From Streptomyces sp. HUAS MG91 (lineage in GTDB: Bacteria > Actinomycetota > Actinomycetes > Streptomycetales > Streptomycetaceae), in NCBI RefSeq assembly GCF_040529335.1, contig NZ_CP159534.1, positions 3,906,001 to 3,970,000 on the forward strand: 64,000 nt of DNA, given 5' to 3'. The notes beneath the pieces were generated by a model. That model ran no database searches and had not been told where the DNA came from. It was given only the letters and a program-made list of their open reading frames with translations. Each line of letters begins with the position of its first letter. The stretch's first letter is position 1. Position numbers and translations under genes: made by a program. Positions 50,528 through 59,910 of the stretch are shown here, piece after piece.

Positions 50528-52968
50528 CCCTCGCCCTGAGCACGCTGCGCACCCGCTGGGTCTCCTTCCTCGGCAGCTTCGCCGCGCTCTTCCTCGGTAC
50601 GGCGCTGATCGCCACGACGGGGCAGGTCCTGGCGAGCACGACCGGCACCCCCGACCGGGCGCCGCAGCGGTACGCCGCCGCGCCGGTCGTCGTCGTCCCC
50701 GACGGCCGGATCACCGTGCACGGCAGGCAGGGGGCGACCCGGGCGCCGCTCGCCGAGCCGCGCGGGCTGGCCGCCGGACTCGCCGCCCGGTTCCCCGGCG
50801 CGGTCGTGGACCGGGTCTTCCCCGCACGGCTCTCCGGGGGGCCGCCCGCCGTCGGCCGGCCCTGGTCGGCCGCCCGCACCGCACCGCAGCGGATCACCGA
50901 GGGCCGCGCCCCGGCGGGGAGCCGCGAGATCGCGGTGAGTACGTCGGCCCGTGCGGCCGGCGCCGGTGCGGCGGTCGGCGACCGGGTCGGTGTCGTCACC
51001 GCCGACGGGATCACGCGGTACACCGTGGTGGGGGTGACCACGGCGGGGCCGCAGGGCACGGTGTTCTTCAGCGACGCGCGCGCCGCGACGCTCTCGCCCC
51101 GGATCGACGCGCTGGCCCTGTGGCAGCCGGCCGGCCGGGTGCGGGCCGCTCTCGGCGACCGGGCGGACGGCGCCCGGGTGCTCACCGGCCCGGACCGGGC
51201 CCTTCCCGATCCGACCCGCGCCGCGGACGACCGGGCCCGCAACGACGCCGCCACGATCGCCGGGATCGCCGGCGGGTTCGCCGCGTTCGTCGCCGCGTTC
51301 GTCGTGTCGTCCACCTTCGCGTTCGCCGTGTCGCAGCGCCGCCGCGAGTTCGCGCTGCTGCGGACCGTCGGGGCGACCCGGCGTCAGGTGCGGCGGATGG
51401 TCCACGCCGAGGCGTGGTGCCTGGCGGTGGTTGCCGCCGCGCTGGGCGCGCTCGCCGGTCCTGCGGCCACCCGGCCGGTCCTGGACCGGCTGATCGGGCT
51501 CGGGGCGGCGCCCGCGTGGACCGTGCCGAGCGACTCGGTCGTCCCCTCGCTGGTCGCGTTCCCCACCGGTGTGCTGGTCGCGCTGCTCGGGGCGGCGGCC
51601 GCGGCGCGCCGGGCCGGGCGGGTGACCGCGGCGGAGGCGCTGCGCGAGGCCGCCGTCGAGTCGCGGGCGATGACGCCGGCGCGCTGGGTGCTGGGGGCGG
51701 CGGCGCTCGGCACGGCGCTGACCGGCATGGCCGTCACCGCGGTCGGCGACCCCGCGTCGGCCGCCAACAACAAGACCGCCATGCCCAACGTCATGCTGCT
51801 CGTCGCCGCCGCCGGGCTGCTCGCCCCGGTCGCGGTCCGCCCGGTCACCCGGCTGTTCGCCGCGCCGCTGGAACGGCTGCGCGGCGCGACCGGCACCCTG
51901 GTCTCCGCCTCCGTACGCGCGTCGGCCCGGCAGACCGCGATGACGGCGGCGCCGGTGCTGGTCACGGTCGGGCTGGCGGCCGCGCTGCTCGGCGGCGCCG
52001 CGACGGGCGACAGCGCGAAGGCGGCGATGCGCACCGAACCCGTACGGGCGGACTATCTGGTGCTCCCCGACGCGGGCTCCGACCTGGACCGTCAACTCGT
52101 GCGCCGGCTGGAGGAGTTGCCCGGCGTGGAGGTCGCCACGGCGGCGCCGTCCAGCCTCTACACCCTGGAGGGCGACACCGTCCTCATCCGGCGTCCGGTC
52201 GAGGCCGTCGACCCGGAGCGGCTCCCCGCCGCCGTCCATGTCCCTTTGTCAGCGGGCTCGTTCGCCGATCTCGACGATCACAGTGTCGTCGCCTCGCCCA
52301 CCTGGGGCGTGGGGCTCGGCGACCGGCTGCGGGTGTGGCGGGCCGACGGCAGCAGGGCCACGCTCACGGTGGTCGGCCTGCTCTCCGTGGACTCCCCCGC
52401 CGACGCCTACACGACGCGCGCGCACGCCTTCTCGGCGCTGCCGACGGTCGCGTACGTGAAGCTGCGCGCCGGGACCTCTCCGTCCGCCGTCGAGGCCGCC
52501 CTGCGTACGGTCACGGCCGGTCACAACGCGCACGCCGTGACGCGGGCCGCATGGGCCTCCGGCCTCGGCACCGACGGCCGGCCGGCCGCCCGGGTCGGGC
52601 TGCTGGCGGTCCTCGCGATCATCCTCGCGTACACCACGATCGCGCTGGTCAACACGGTGCTGATGGCGACGGCCGACCGGGCGCCCGAGCGGCGGGCGCT
52701 CCGGCTGCTCGGCGCCCGGCGCGCCCAGATCCTGCGGTTCGTCGCGGCGGAGGCGCTGCTGGTCACGGGGATCGGCACCGTGCTGGCCGGCGCGACGGCG
52801 GCGGTCGCGCTGGCGGGCGTGTGGATCTCCCTGGTGCGGATCGCCGGCCCCCTCGGCATCAGCCTGCCGTGGGCGACGGTCACCGCGGTGGCCGCGGGCT
52901 GCGCGCTCCTCGCGGTCCTGGCCTCGGCCGGGGCGGCCCTGCTCGCCGACCGCCCCGCTCGCGGCTGA
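50521..52968 (+). CDS. FtsX-like ABC permease
   Basis: 815 residues from GTG 50521. Ten hydrophobic segments: one near the N-terminus, a large extracellular domain at about 40-240, three helices from about 245 with AVSQRRREFALLRTVGATRRQVRRMVHAE (the FtsX coupling region), a central segment, a second extracellular domain and three more at the C-terminus with ERRALRLLGARRAQILRF. The duplicated FtsX layout is that of actinobacterial macrolide/lipoprotein exporter permeases. Substrate unknown. Confidence 0.92.
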   Translation: MLTLALSTLRTRWVSFLGSFAALFLGTALIATTGQVLASTTGTPDRAPQRYAAAPVVVVPDGRITVHGRQGATRAPLAEPRGLAAGLAARFPGAVVDRVFPARLSGGPPAVGRPWSAARTAPQRITEGRAPAGSREIAVSTSARAAGAGAAVGDRVGVVTADGITRYTVVGVTTAGPQGTVFFSDARAATLSPRIDALALWQPAGRVRAALGDRADGARVLTGPDRALPDPTRAADDRARNDAATIAGIAGGFAAFVAAFVVSSTFAFAVSQRRREFALLRTVGATRRQVRRMVHAEAWCLAVVAAALGALAGPAATRPVLDRLIGLGAAPAWTVPSDSVVPSLVAFPTGVLVALLGAAAAARRAGRVTAAEALREAAVESRAMTPARWVLGAAALGTALTGMAVTAVGDPASAANNKTAMPNVMLLVAAAGLLAPVAVRPVTRLFAAPLERLRGATGTLVSASVRASARQTAMTAAPVLVTVGLAAALLGGAATGDSAKAAMRTEPVRADYLVLPDAGSDLDRQLVRRLEELPGVEVATAAPSSLYTLEGDTVLIRRPVEAVDPERLPAAVHVPLSAGSFADLDDHSVVASPTWGVGLGDRLRVWRADGSRATLTVVGLLSVDSPADAYTTRAHAFSALPTVAYVKLRAGTSPSAVEAALRTVTAGHNAHAVTRAAWASGLGTDGRPAARVGLLAVLAIILAYTTIALVNTVLMATADRAPERRALRLLGARRAQILRFVAAEALLVTGIGTVLAGATAAVALAGVWISLVRIAGPLGISLPWATVTAVAAGCALLAVLASAGAALLADRPARG

Positions 52969-52974
52969 TCTCTC

Positions 52975-54555
52975 CTACGAGACGTGCTGCCCCGGCGCCG
53001 AGGCCTCCGCCCAGTCGCCCTCCCAGGGCGCGGCCCGGACCAGTTCCGCGGAGCGGATGGTGCGGGTGCCGCGGGAGACGGTCAGGCGGACCTGGGCGCC
53101 GGTGGCGAGGTCGCGGGAGGCGGCGGGCAGGGCCCAGGCCGTGGTCAGGGCCGTCGTGCCCTCGTCCAGGGCCAGGAAACGCGCCGCCTTCGTGTTCTTG
53201 CGCCCCTCCACCCGCAGCACCTCACCGGTGATCGTGTCGGGCGCGCGCAGCTCCAGGCAGGCCAGGATCAGCAGGTGTCCGGCGAGCGCGGCGAAGAGCG
53301 CGATCGCCGCCCATTCGACGGCCAGCGGGCCCTGCTCGGCCGCCGCGTCGACGAACCAGCCGTCGCTGTCGCTCGCGAAGTTGCCGGGCATCATCGCCAG
53401 GAAGACGAGCAACAGCGTCCAGCGCCGGAACTTCCCGGCCGCGATCACGCCGAGCAGCGCGCTGCCCACCCAGCCGGCGCTCAGGATCAGGCCCGGGCGG
53501 CGCAGGGTGCCGTCGCTGTGGGCGTCGGCCGCGAGCGACCAGTCGGGCTGGCGCAGCACCGCGAAGGCGGCCAGGGCCCCGGCGACCAGGGCCGCGGCGG
53601 CCGCCAGCTGGAGCAGCCGCCCCTTCGAGGCGCCGAAGCCGGGCAGCAGCCGCGGGTAGCGGATCCGCACCGGGCGCCAGGTGCCGCCGTAGCTCGACCA
53701 GACGCGGCGGCGGTCACCGGCGTCGAAGCCGAGGAGGCGGCCGGCCAGGCTGGTGACGCCGAGCGCGGTCCCGTACGCGAGGTAGCGGTCCCAGACGGCG
53801 ACGGCGGCGGGAGGCAGCCGGGCGAAGTCCTCGTGCGCGGTCAGCCAGGAACGCAGTCCGGCCCAGTGTCCGGCGCGCTCCAGGCCGCGCGGGGTCGCGC
53901 GCTCACCCTGCGCCCTGGCGAGCAGCCAGAACATCGCGGACGCCGGGAGCACGCAGACGACGAACGCCGCGCGGACGCCGTGGTGGCCCATCAGCGCGGC
54001 CAGGCCGAACAGGACGCCGGGCACGCAGGCGAGCAGCGTCAGCCCGCCGGCCAGCCACCCCGCGAACCGGGCGCGGGACAGGCCGCGCAGCCGGGCCTCG
54101 GCGACGATGTCCTTGCGCAGTTCCGCGTTGAAGGCGGCGGCGCGCTTGGCGTCGCGGAAGGCGATCGCCCCGATCGGGGCGCCGCCCTCGGTGGTCCGGC
54201 TGATCACGCGCTCCAGGACGCGCCGCTCGTAGGGCGGCAGGTCCTGCGCGTCCCGGCCCACGTCGGTGACGTGCACGGTGCTCGCGGCCGGGTCGTCGGC
54301 GGGCTGGCGCACCTCGACGAAGCCGCGGGCGGCCAGGTCGAGGAGGGTGGCCCCGGCGGCGTACTCGACGCCGCGCCAGTTGTTGCCGAGGAGGGTGACC
54401 ACGGCCGGGGACTCCGGGTCGGGCCCGAACTCCTGGGTCGCGGGCGCCGGGGTGACCGCGCCGTTGCGGGTGGCGAGCAGTGCCAGGCCGAAGAGGACCA
54501 GCCAGAGCGCGATCAGGGCGGCGCCGCCCCAGTAGAGCTGTTCGGTGTGGCTCAT
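52975..54555 (-). CDS. DUF2207-like membrane protein
   Basis: 526 residues from ATG 54555. A first membrane helix (LYWGGAALIALWLVLFGLAL) and a soluble segment with TLLDLAARGFVEVRQPADD resemble DUF2207 C-terminal parts, then about six more helices spread through 170-440, and a beta-rich C-terminal region (TGEVLRVEGRKNTKAARFLALDEG). It is coupled to the LemA gene by a 4-bp overlap; LemA and DUF2207 proteins are regularly encoded together. Function unknown, probably envelope. Confidence 0.78.
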   Translation of the reverse strand: MSHTEQLYWGGAALIALWLVLFGLALLATRNGAVTPAPATQEFGPDPESPAVVTLLGNNWRGVEYAAGATLLDLAARGFVEVRQPADDPAASTVHVTDVGRDAQDLPPYERRVLERVISRTTEGGAPIGAIAFRDAKRAAAFNAELRKDIVAEARLRGLSRARFAGWLAGGLTLLACVPGVLFGLAALMGHHGVRAAFVVCVLPASAMFWLLARAQGERATPRGLERAGHWAGLRSWLTAHEDFARLPPAAVAVWDRYLAYGTALGVTSLAGRLLGFDAGDRRRVWSSYGGTWRPVRIRYPRLLPGFGASKGRLLQLAAAAALVAGALAAFAVLRQPDWSLAADAHSDGTLRRPGLILSAGWVGSALLGVIAAGKFRRWTLLLVFLAMMPGNFASDSDGWFVDAAAEQGPLAVEWAAIALFAALAGHLLILACLELRAPDTITGEVLRVEGRKNTKAARFLALDEGTTALTTAWALPAASRDLATGAQVRLTVSRGTRTIRSAELVRAAPWEGDWAEASAPGQHVS

Positions 54556-55118
54556 GCGAAGCGCACCTGGACGGCTTCCTGCGGTGCGCCCGCGGCCTCG
54601 AAGTACTCGCGTCGCCCGTGCCCGCCGCCGAAGCCGGACACGATGTTGCCCGGGAAGCTCTCCAGGGCGGTGTGGTAGCTCTGCACGGCGCTGTTGTAGA
54701 ACTGCCGCGCGTACGCGATCTTGTCCTCCGCGGACCTCAACTCGGCCTGCACGGCGGCGAAGTGCTGGTCCGCCTTCAGCTCGGGGTAGCTCTCGCCGAG
54801 CGCGAAGAGCTTGCCGAGCGTCGCGGTGAGCGCGTCCTCGGCGGCCGCCCGGTCGGTGACGCCGAGCCCGTCGTTCACGGCCGCGCCGCGCGCGGCGGTG
54901 ACCGCCTCGAAGGTGGCCCTCTCGTGGGCGGCGTACCCGCGCGCGCCCTCGACGACATTCGGTATCAGTTCGTGCCGCCGCTTCAGCTGCACATCGATCT
55001 GCGCCCATGACGCCTGTGTCTGGTTCCGCAGCCGGACGAGCCGGTTGTAGGTCCGTACGACCCACCACACGACCACCACGACCAGCACCACCACGACAGC
55101 ACCTGCGATGACACCCAT
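54552..55118 (-). CDS. LemA-family protein
   Basis: 188 residues from ATG 55118, preceded by GGGGGCG. An N-terminal membrane helix (VIAGAVVVVLVVVVVWWVV) then the LemA helical domain: YNRLVRLRNQTQASWAQIDVQLKRRHELIPNVVEGARGY and IAYARQFYNSAVQSYHTALESFPGNIV. Extracytoplasmic N-terminal anchor orientation is usual. Partner of the following DUF2207-like protein. Confidence 0.93.
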   Translation of the reverse strand: MGVIAGAVVVVLVVVVVWWVVRTYNRLVRLRNQTQASWAQIDVQLKRRHELIPNVVEGARGYAAHERATFEAVTAARGAAVNDGLGVTDRAAAEDALTATLGKLFALGESYPELKADQHFAAVQAELRSAEDKIAYARQFYNSAVQSYHTALESFPGNIVSGFGGGHGRREYFEAAGAPQEAVQVRFA

Positions 55119-55232
55119 CGGCGTCGCCCCCAAAGCCCCTGAAAGATCCGGCCCCCCTGGCCGATCGACGTGATCCTAATCCGAAAGCCCGAATGCCAGT
55201 TCCTTTTAACGGTCCGGCTCTACACTCCGCTG

Positions 55233-55586
55233 ATGACCTTGAACTGGGAACAGGTGATCGTGCACTCCGCGGACCCGGAGGCGCTCGGCCGGTGGTGGGC
55301 CGAGGCGCTCGGCTGGGTCGTGGTGTACGAGGGCGACGGCGAGTTCGAGATCCGGCCGGAGCCGGACCGGACGCCGGGGATCGACTTCGTGCGCGCCGAC
55401 GAGGTCACGCGCCACAAGGGACGGCTGCACCTCGACTTCCGGCCCGACGACCAGGCCGCCGAGGTGGCCCGGCTGGAGGCGCTCGGCGCGCGGCGCGTCG
55501 ACATCGGCCAGGGCGAGCAGCCCTGGGTGGTGCTGGCGGACCCCGAGGGCAACGAGTTCTGCGTGCTCGCCCAGCGCAAGCAGTAG
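55233..55586 (+). CDS. VOC/glyoxalase-like protein
   Basis: 117 residues from ATG 55233; TACACT ends 6 nt upstream, so a leaderless mRNA is likely. WEQVIVHSADPEALGRWWAEALGW begins the first module, and RLHLDFRPDDQAAEVARL with PWVVLADPEGNEFCVLA is the second half of the VOC fold, including the metal-position His and Glu. Function unknown. Confidence 0.85.
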   Translation: MTLNWEQVIVHSADPEALGRWWAEALGWVVVYEGDGEFEIRPEPDRTPGIDFVRADEVTRHKGRLHLDFRPDDQAAEVARLEALGARRVDIGQGEQPWVVLADPEGNEFCVLAQRKQ

Positions 55587-55655
55587 GCCCCCGGCCGGTG
55601 CGCGCGGACGTGATCCGGCGCACTGCGGGGCTCTCCGGCCGCATGTACCCTGGTG

Positions 55656-55780
55656 GGAGCAAGCGAAGGGGAGTAGCCCCGCGAACCGGTCGTCGACACA
55701 CTGGAACCCCCGGGTTCCCGGTGGCCGGGCCCGCGCCGACACGGCCGGGCGGGCGAGACCTTCGACCAGGCTGACGCGTA
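55656..55780 (+). promoter_or_regulatory. yybP-ykoY manganese riboswitch
   Basis: The conserved core AAGGGGAGTAGCC (55666-55678) and its partner GAGACCTTCG (55755-55764) form stem P1 (CGAAGG 55664-55669 with CCTTCG 55759-55764), with two hairpin arms between. These are the signature internal-loop sequences of the Mn2+-sensing yybP-ykoY class. It precedes a Mn-exporter-type gene by about 90 bp, as the class usually does. Confidence 0.9.
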
Positions 55781-55871
55781 TCCGAATCCGTTTACGCCGT
55801 CGCCGGGTCGAGTGGTCCCCGCAGCGGGTGGGTTCACGAGTCCGGCTGCGGCTCGTACAGAGAGACCCCCG

Positions 55872-56456
55872 ATGCATCTCGACCCCGTGGCGATCGTCAC
55901 CGCCTTCGGTCTGATCTTCCTGGCCGAACTCCCGGACAAGACCATGTTCGCCTCACTGGCCATGGGCACCCGGATGAAGCCGATCTACGTATGGTTCGGC
56001 ACCTCCGCGGCGTTCGCCGTGCACGTCGCCATCGCGGTCGGCGCCGGCTCGCTGCTCGGGCTGCTGCCCGGCTGGATCGTGAAACTGGTCTCCGGCCTGA
56101 TGTTCCTGTTCGGCGCCTTCATGCTGCTGCGCGGCGGGGACGACGAGGACGGGGAGGACGAGGCGGGCGCCAAGACCGTCACCGGGTTCTGGCCGGTGTT
56201 CGGCACCGCCTTCATGGCCGTGTTCATCGGTGAGTGGGGCGACCTGACCCAGATCACCACCGCCAACCTGGCCGCCACGAACGGCACCCTGTCGACCGCC
56301 ATCGGCTCGTTCATCGCGCTGATCTCGGTCTCCGGTCTCGCGCTGATCGCGGGCCGCTTCATCGCCAAGCGGGTGCCGCTGAAGACGGTGCAGCGCGTGG
56401 GCGGCATCTGCATGCTCGTGCTCGCCGTCTGGTCGTTCGTGGAGATCTTCGCCTGA
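55872..56456 (+). CDS. TMEM165/GDT1-family Mn2+ exporter
   Basis: 194 residues from ATG 55872. Two halves each carry the family motif: ELPDKT (E19-T24) and EWGDLT (E121-T126), the E-x-G-D-(K/R)-(T/S) type metal site. Six membrane helices, with an acidic loop DDEDGEDEAG in the middle. It exports manganese or calcium in exchange for protons. The Mn riboswitch upstream supports manganese and suggests induction by excess Mn. Confidence 0.94.
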   Translation: MHLDPVAIVTAFGLIFLAELPDKTMFASLAMGTRMKPIYVWFGTSAAFAVHVAIAVGAGSLLGLLPGWIVKLVSGLMFLFGAFMLLRGGDDEDGEDEAGAKTVTGFWPVFGTAFMAVFIGEWGDLTQITTANLAATNGTLSTAIGSFIALISVSGLALIAGRFIAKRVPLKTVQRVGGICMLVLAVWSFVEIFA

Positions 56457-56498
56457 TCTGTTCGCCCGGCCTCCGGCCGATCCTCGGCGGACCCTTGT

Positions 56499-56533
56499 GG
56501 ATACAGGAACGTATCGAATACGTTCCTGTATCC
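56499..56533. promoter_or_regulatory. 35-bp perfect palindromic operator for the TetR gene
   Basis: Arms GGATACAGGAACGTAT (56499-56514) and ATACGTTCCTGTATCC (56518-56533) around CGA. It lies 52 bp before the TetR start. The length and symmetry fit two stacked TetR dimers, autoregulating the operon below. Confidence 0.85.
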
Positions 56534-56584
56534 ATTTGTGGTTCACGATCCCTCAGCGGGTCGAGCGCTCCGAGCGAGGTGACC

Positions 56585-57193
56585 GTGCCCGGCACAGTGA
56601 CGAAGCGGCGTGCGCGCACGCGGCAGCGGCTGCTGGCGGCCGCGTTCGACGTCTTCGCCGAAGAGGGCTTCGGCCGCTCCACGGTCGAACAGGTCTGTGA
56701 GCGGGCCGGGTTCACGCGGGGCGCCTTCTACTCCAATTTCTCCTCCCTCGATGAGCTGTTCCTCGCCTTGTGGGAAGAGCGGTCGGCGCGGATGCTCGAC
56801 GATGTGCGGGCAGCGCTGGACGGTCTCGACCCGGCCGATCCCGAGGCGGCCGTGCGCGCGGCCGTCGAGGCGACCCCCGTGCACGACGCCTGGTACCGGA
56901 TCACCGCCGAGTTCACGGCGCACGCCCTGCGCAATCCCGGCCTGCGGCGCGTGATGGCCGCCCGGGAGGAGGCCATCAGAGAAGCCGTGCTGCCGGTGCT
57001 CGTGACCGCGCTGGAGCAGCTGGGGCGGCGGGTCACCGACCGGCGGGCCCTGGGGGACGCGCTGGTCGCCGTGCACGACGGAACCGCCGTACAGGTGCTG
57101 CTCCAGCCCGACGACGGCGCCGTACGGGACCGCAGGCACGCCCTGTTCATGAACGTACTGACCGCCTACAGCACCCCCTTGGAGAGCGCATGA
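56585..57193 (+). CDS. TetR-family transcriptional regulator
   Basis: 202 residues from GTG 56585, preceded by GAGG. Helix-turn-helix at about 10-55: TRQRLLAAAFDVFAEEGFGRSTVEQVCERAGFTRGAFYSNFSS. The ligand domain is helical. Its stop overlaps the ATG of the FAD dehydrogenase (ATGA), so it most likely controls its own operon through the 35-bp palindrome upstream. Confidence 0.93.
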   Translation: MPGTVTKRRARTRQRLLAAAFDVFAEEGFGRSTVEQVCERAGFTRGAFYSNFSSLDELFLALWEERSARMLDDVRAALDGLDPADPEAAVRAAVEATPVHDAWYRITAEFTAHALRNPGLRRVMAAREEAIREAVLPVLVTALEQLGRRVTDRRALGDALVAVHDGTAVQVLLQPDDGAVRDRRHALFMNVLTAYSTPLESA

Positions 57194-58854
57194 GTGACAC
57201 CAACGCCGATGTCATCGTCGTGGGAGCCGGGCTCGCCGGGCTCGTCGCCACGTACGAACTCACCCGGGCGGGCAAGCGCGTCGTGCTCGTCGACCAGGAG
57301 AACGCCGCCAATCTGGGCGGGCAGGCCTTCTGGTCGCTCGGCGGGCTGTTCCTCGTGGACAGCCCCGAGCAGCGACGCATGGGCATCAAGGACTCCTACG
57401 AGCTGGCCCTCGCCGACTGGATGGGCTCGGCCGGCTTCGACCGGGAGACCGAGGACCGGTGGCCGCGCAAGTGGGCCGAGGCGTACGTGCGGTTCGCGGC
57501 CGGGGAGAAGCGGGACTACCTGTACGGGCTCGGCCTCAAGGTCACCCCGAACGTCGGCTGGGCCGAGCGCGGCTCCGGCACCGCGACCGGGCACGGAAAC
57601 TCGGTGCCCCGCTTCCACCTCACCTGGGGCACGGGCCCCGAGGTCGTCCGCGTCTTCCGGGAGCCGGTCCTGGAGGCCGCCGAGCGCGGCCTCGTCACCT
57701 TCAAGTACCGCCATCAGGTGGACGAGTTGATCGTCGAGGACGGGGCGGCCGTCGGCGTACGCGGTTCCCTGCTCGCCCCCTCGGACGAGCCGCGCGGGGT
57801 CGCCTCCTCCCGCGAGACCGTCGGCGACTTCGAACTGCGCGCGAAGGCGGTCGTCGTCACCTCCGGCGGCATCGGCGGCAACCACGACCTGGTCCGCAAG
57901 AACTGGCCGGCCGACCGGGTCGGCCCGGCGCCCGAGTCGATGGTGACGGGCGTGCCCGCGTACGTCGACGGCCGCATGATCGGGATCACCGAGGACGCCG
58001 GCGCCTCCGTCGTCAACCGCGACCGCATGTGGCACTACACGGAGGGCCTGAAGAACTGGGACCCGATCTGGCCGGGCCACGGCATCCGGATCATCCCCGG
58101 CCCGTCGTCGCTGTGGCTGGACGCCACCGGCAAGCGGCTGCCCGCGCCGCTGTTCCCCGGGCACGACACGCTCGCCACGCTGAAGCACATCACCGCGAGC
58201 GGCCACGACCACACGTGGTTCATCCTGACCCGGGCCATCGTCGAGAAGGAGTTCGCGCTCTCCGGCAGCGAGCAGAACCCCGACATCACCGGCAAGGACA
58301 TGAAGCTGGTCCTCCAGCGGGTGAAGAAGGGGGCGCCGGGGCCCGTCCAGGCGTTCCTCGACAAGGGCGAGGACTTCGTCGTCCGCAGGAACCTGAAGGA
58401 CCTCGTCGCGGGCATGAACGAGCTGACGCCGAAGACCCCCGTCGAGTACGAGCAGGTCGAGCGGGAGATCGTCGCCCGCGACCGCGAGATCGAGAACGGG
58501 TACAGCAAGGACCTCCAGCTCATGGCCGTCCGCAACGCCCGCTCCTACCTGCCCGACCGCATCACGCGCGTCGCCAAGCCGCACCGGCTGCTCGACCCGG
58601 CGCAGGGCCCGCTGATCGCCGTACGCCTGCACGTGCTGACCCGCAAGACGCTGGGCGGCCTGGAGACGAACCTCGACTCGCAGGTCGTGCGCGGTGACGG
58701 CTCGGTCTTCGAGGGGCTGTACGCGGCCGGGGAGGTCGCCGGGTTCGGCGGCGGCGGTGTCCACGGCTACAACGCGCTCGAAGGGACCTTCCTCGGCGGC
58801 TGCATCTTCTCCGGGCGGGCCGCCGGGCGCGCGCTCGCCAGGAGCCTCGCGTGA
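57190..58854 (+). CDS. FAD-binding dehydrogenase (KstD/fumarate-reductase-like)
   Basis: 554 residues. ADVIVVGAGLAGLVATYEL is the N-terminal dinucleotide-binding motif and VLVDQE its acidic end; GNSVPRFHLTWGTGPEVVR and the C-terminal GLYAAGEVAGFGGGGVHGYNALEGTFLGGCIFSGR close the FAD site. The family covers flavocytochrome-c/3-ketosteroid dehydrogenase-like oxidoreductases. Substrate unknown, probably a steroid- or terpenoid-like ligand also sensed by the TetR protein. It overlaps the SDR gene by 4 bp. Confidence 0.92.
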   Translation: MSDTNADVIVVGAGLAGLVATYELTRAGKRVVLVDQENAANLGGQAFWSLGGLFLVDSPEQRRMGIKDSYELALADWMGSAGFDRETEDRWPRKWAEAYVRFAAGEKRDYLYGLGLKVTPNVGWAERGSGTATGHGNSVPRFHLTWGTGPEVVRVFREPVLEAAERGLVTFKYRHQVDELIVEDGAAVGVRGSLLAPSDEPRGVASSRETVGDFELRAKAVVVTSGGIGGNHDLVRKNWPADRVGPAPESMVTGVPAYVDGRMIGITEDAGASVVNRDRMWHYTEGLKNWDPIWPGHGIRIIPGPSSLWLDATGKRLPAPLFPGHDTLATLKHITASGHDHTWFILTRAIVEKEFALSGSEQNPDITGKDMKLVLQRVKKGAPGPVQAFLDKGEDFVVRRNLKDLVAGMNELTPKTPVEYEQVEREIVARDREIENGYSKDLQLMAVRNARSYLPDRITRVAKPHRLLDPAQGPLIAVRLHVLTRKTLGGLETNLDSQVVRGDGSVFEGLYAAGEVAGFGGGGVHGYNALEGTFLGGCIFSGRAAGRALARSLA

Positions 58855-59645
58855 CGGGGACCGCGCTCGTGACGGGCGCGTCGTCGGGGATCGGGGCGGC
58901 CGTCGCGGCGGCGCTGGTCGCACGCGGCTACCGGGTGTACGGCACGAGCCGCGACCCGGAGAAGGTCAACTCCCCTATACCCGGAGTGACTTATCTGGCG
59001 CTCGACCTCTCCGACGAGGCGAGCATCGAGGCGTGCGCGGCCGCCGCCGGCGCGGTGGACGTCCTCGTCAACAACGCCGGTGAGTCGCAGAGCGGCCCCT
59101 TCGAGGAGCTGCCGATGGACGCGGTGCGGCGGCTGTTCCAGCTGAACGTGTTCGGGGCCGTGCGGCTCAGTCAGCTCCTGCTGCCCGGGATGCGGGAGCG
59201 GGGGCGCGGGCGGGTGGTGATGGTCGGTTCGATGCTGGCCAGCTTCCCGCTCGCCTACCGGTCGTCGTACGTCGCGTCGAAGGCCGCCATCAAGGGGTTC
59301 GCGCTGGCCGCACGGCGGGAGTACGCGGGTTACGGGGTCGGCATCACGACCGTCGAGCCCGGGTCGATCGCCACCGGGATCAGTGAGCGGCGCACCCAGT
59401 ACGTGGCGCCGGACTCGCCGTTCCGCGCCGCCTACGACACCATGCTCGCCGCGCTCAACCGCAATGAGGCGAACGGGATCTCGGCCGAGAAGGTCGCCGC
59501 CAAGGTCGTCTCCGTGGTGGAGGCCGGTCGGCTTCGGCCGTTCTACGCCGTGGGCAGCAACGCGCCGGTGGTGTTCGCGCTGCGGCGAGTGCTTTCGCGC
59601 GGCGCGGCTGAACGGATGGTCGCCCGCAGGCACGGGTTGCGGTGA
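58851..59645 (+). CDS. Short-chain dehydrogenase/reductase
   Basis: 264 residues from the GTG at 58851 overlapping the previous stop (GTGA). TGASSGIG is the NAD(P) loop, NNAGE the next motif, GSMLAS supplies the Ser, and YVASK holds the catalytic Tyr/Lys. It likely reduces or oxidises the same substrate class as the upstream FAD enzyme. Last gene of the TetR operon. Confidence 0.93.
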   Translation: MTGTALVTGASSGIGAAVAAALVARGYRVYGTSRDPEKVNSPIPGVTYLALDLSDEASIEACAAAAGAVDVLVNNAGESQSGPFEELPMDAVRRLFQLNVFGAVRLSQLLLPGMRERGRGRVVMVGSMLASFPLAYRSSYVASKAAIKGFALAARREYAGYGVGITTVEPGSIATGISERRTQYVAPDSPFRAAYDTMLAALNRNEANGISAEKVAAKVVSVVEAGRLRPFYAVGSNAPVVFALRRVLSRGAAERMVARRHGLR

Positions 59646-59679
59646 CGTCGCCGTTCCCCCCGGGGCGCGCGTGACGTGC

Positions 59680-59910
59680 TCAGCCCGCGCCCGGGAGGCC
59701 GGCGGAGAAGGCGATGGCCAGAAGGGCCGCCGCGGCGCACACGGCGGCCTCGGCGCGGAGGACCAGGGTGCGGCGGGCACGCCGACCGCGGTGCAGCAGC
59801 TGGTTCAGAGCGCGCTCGGCACCGTGGTGCAGCGGACGCGAATCGGCGTAGCGCGGATCGTCGTCCGGCACCGGATTGGCGGCGCGGAGGAGGGCCAGGT
59901 CATCGGTCAC
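59680..59910 (-). CDS. Small membrane protein next to ECF sigma factor
   Basis: 76 residues: a charged N-terminal half ([24 protein letters not shown]), a basic stretch and one membrane helix at about 52-72. It overlaps the sigma-factor gene by 11 bp, so it is co-translated and could act as a short anti-sigma or membrane anchor; the anti-sigma zinc motif HxxxCxxC is absent. Unknown family. Confidence 0.7.
   Translation of the reverse strand: MTDDLALLRAANPVPDDDPRYADSRPLHHGAERALNQLLHRGRRARRTLVLRAEAAVCAAAALLAIAFSAGLPGAG

Noticed and set aside
59871..59890. A further CCAATCC (minus strand) near 59880 as a fifth regulon promoter
   Set aside because: It is inside a coding region, and no CGGAT element lies at 16-nt spacing.
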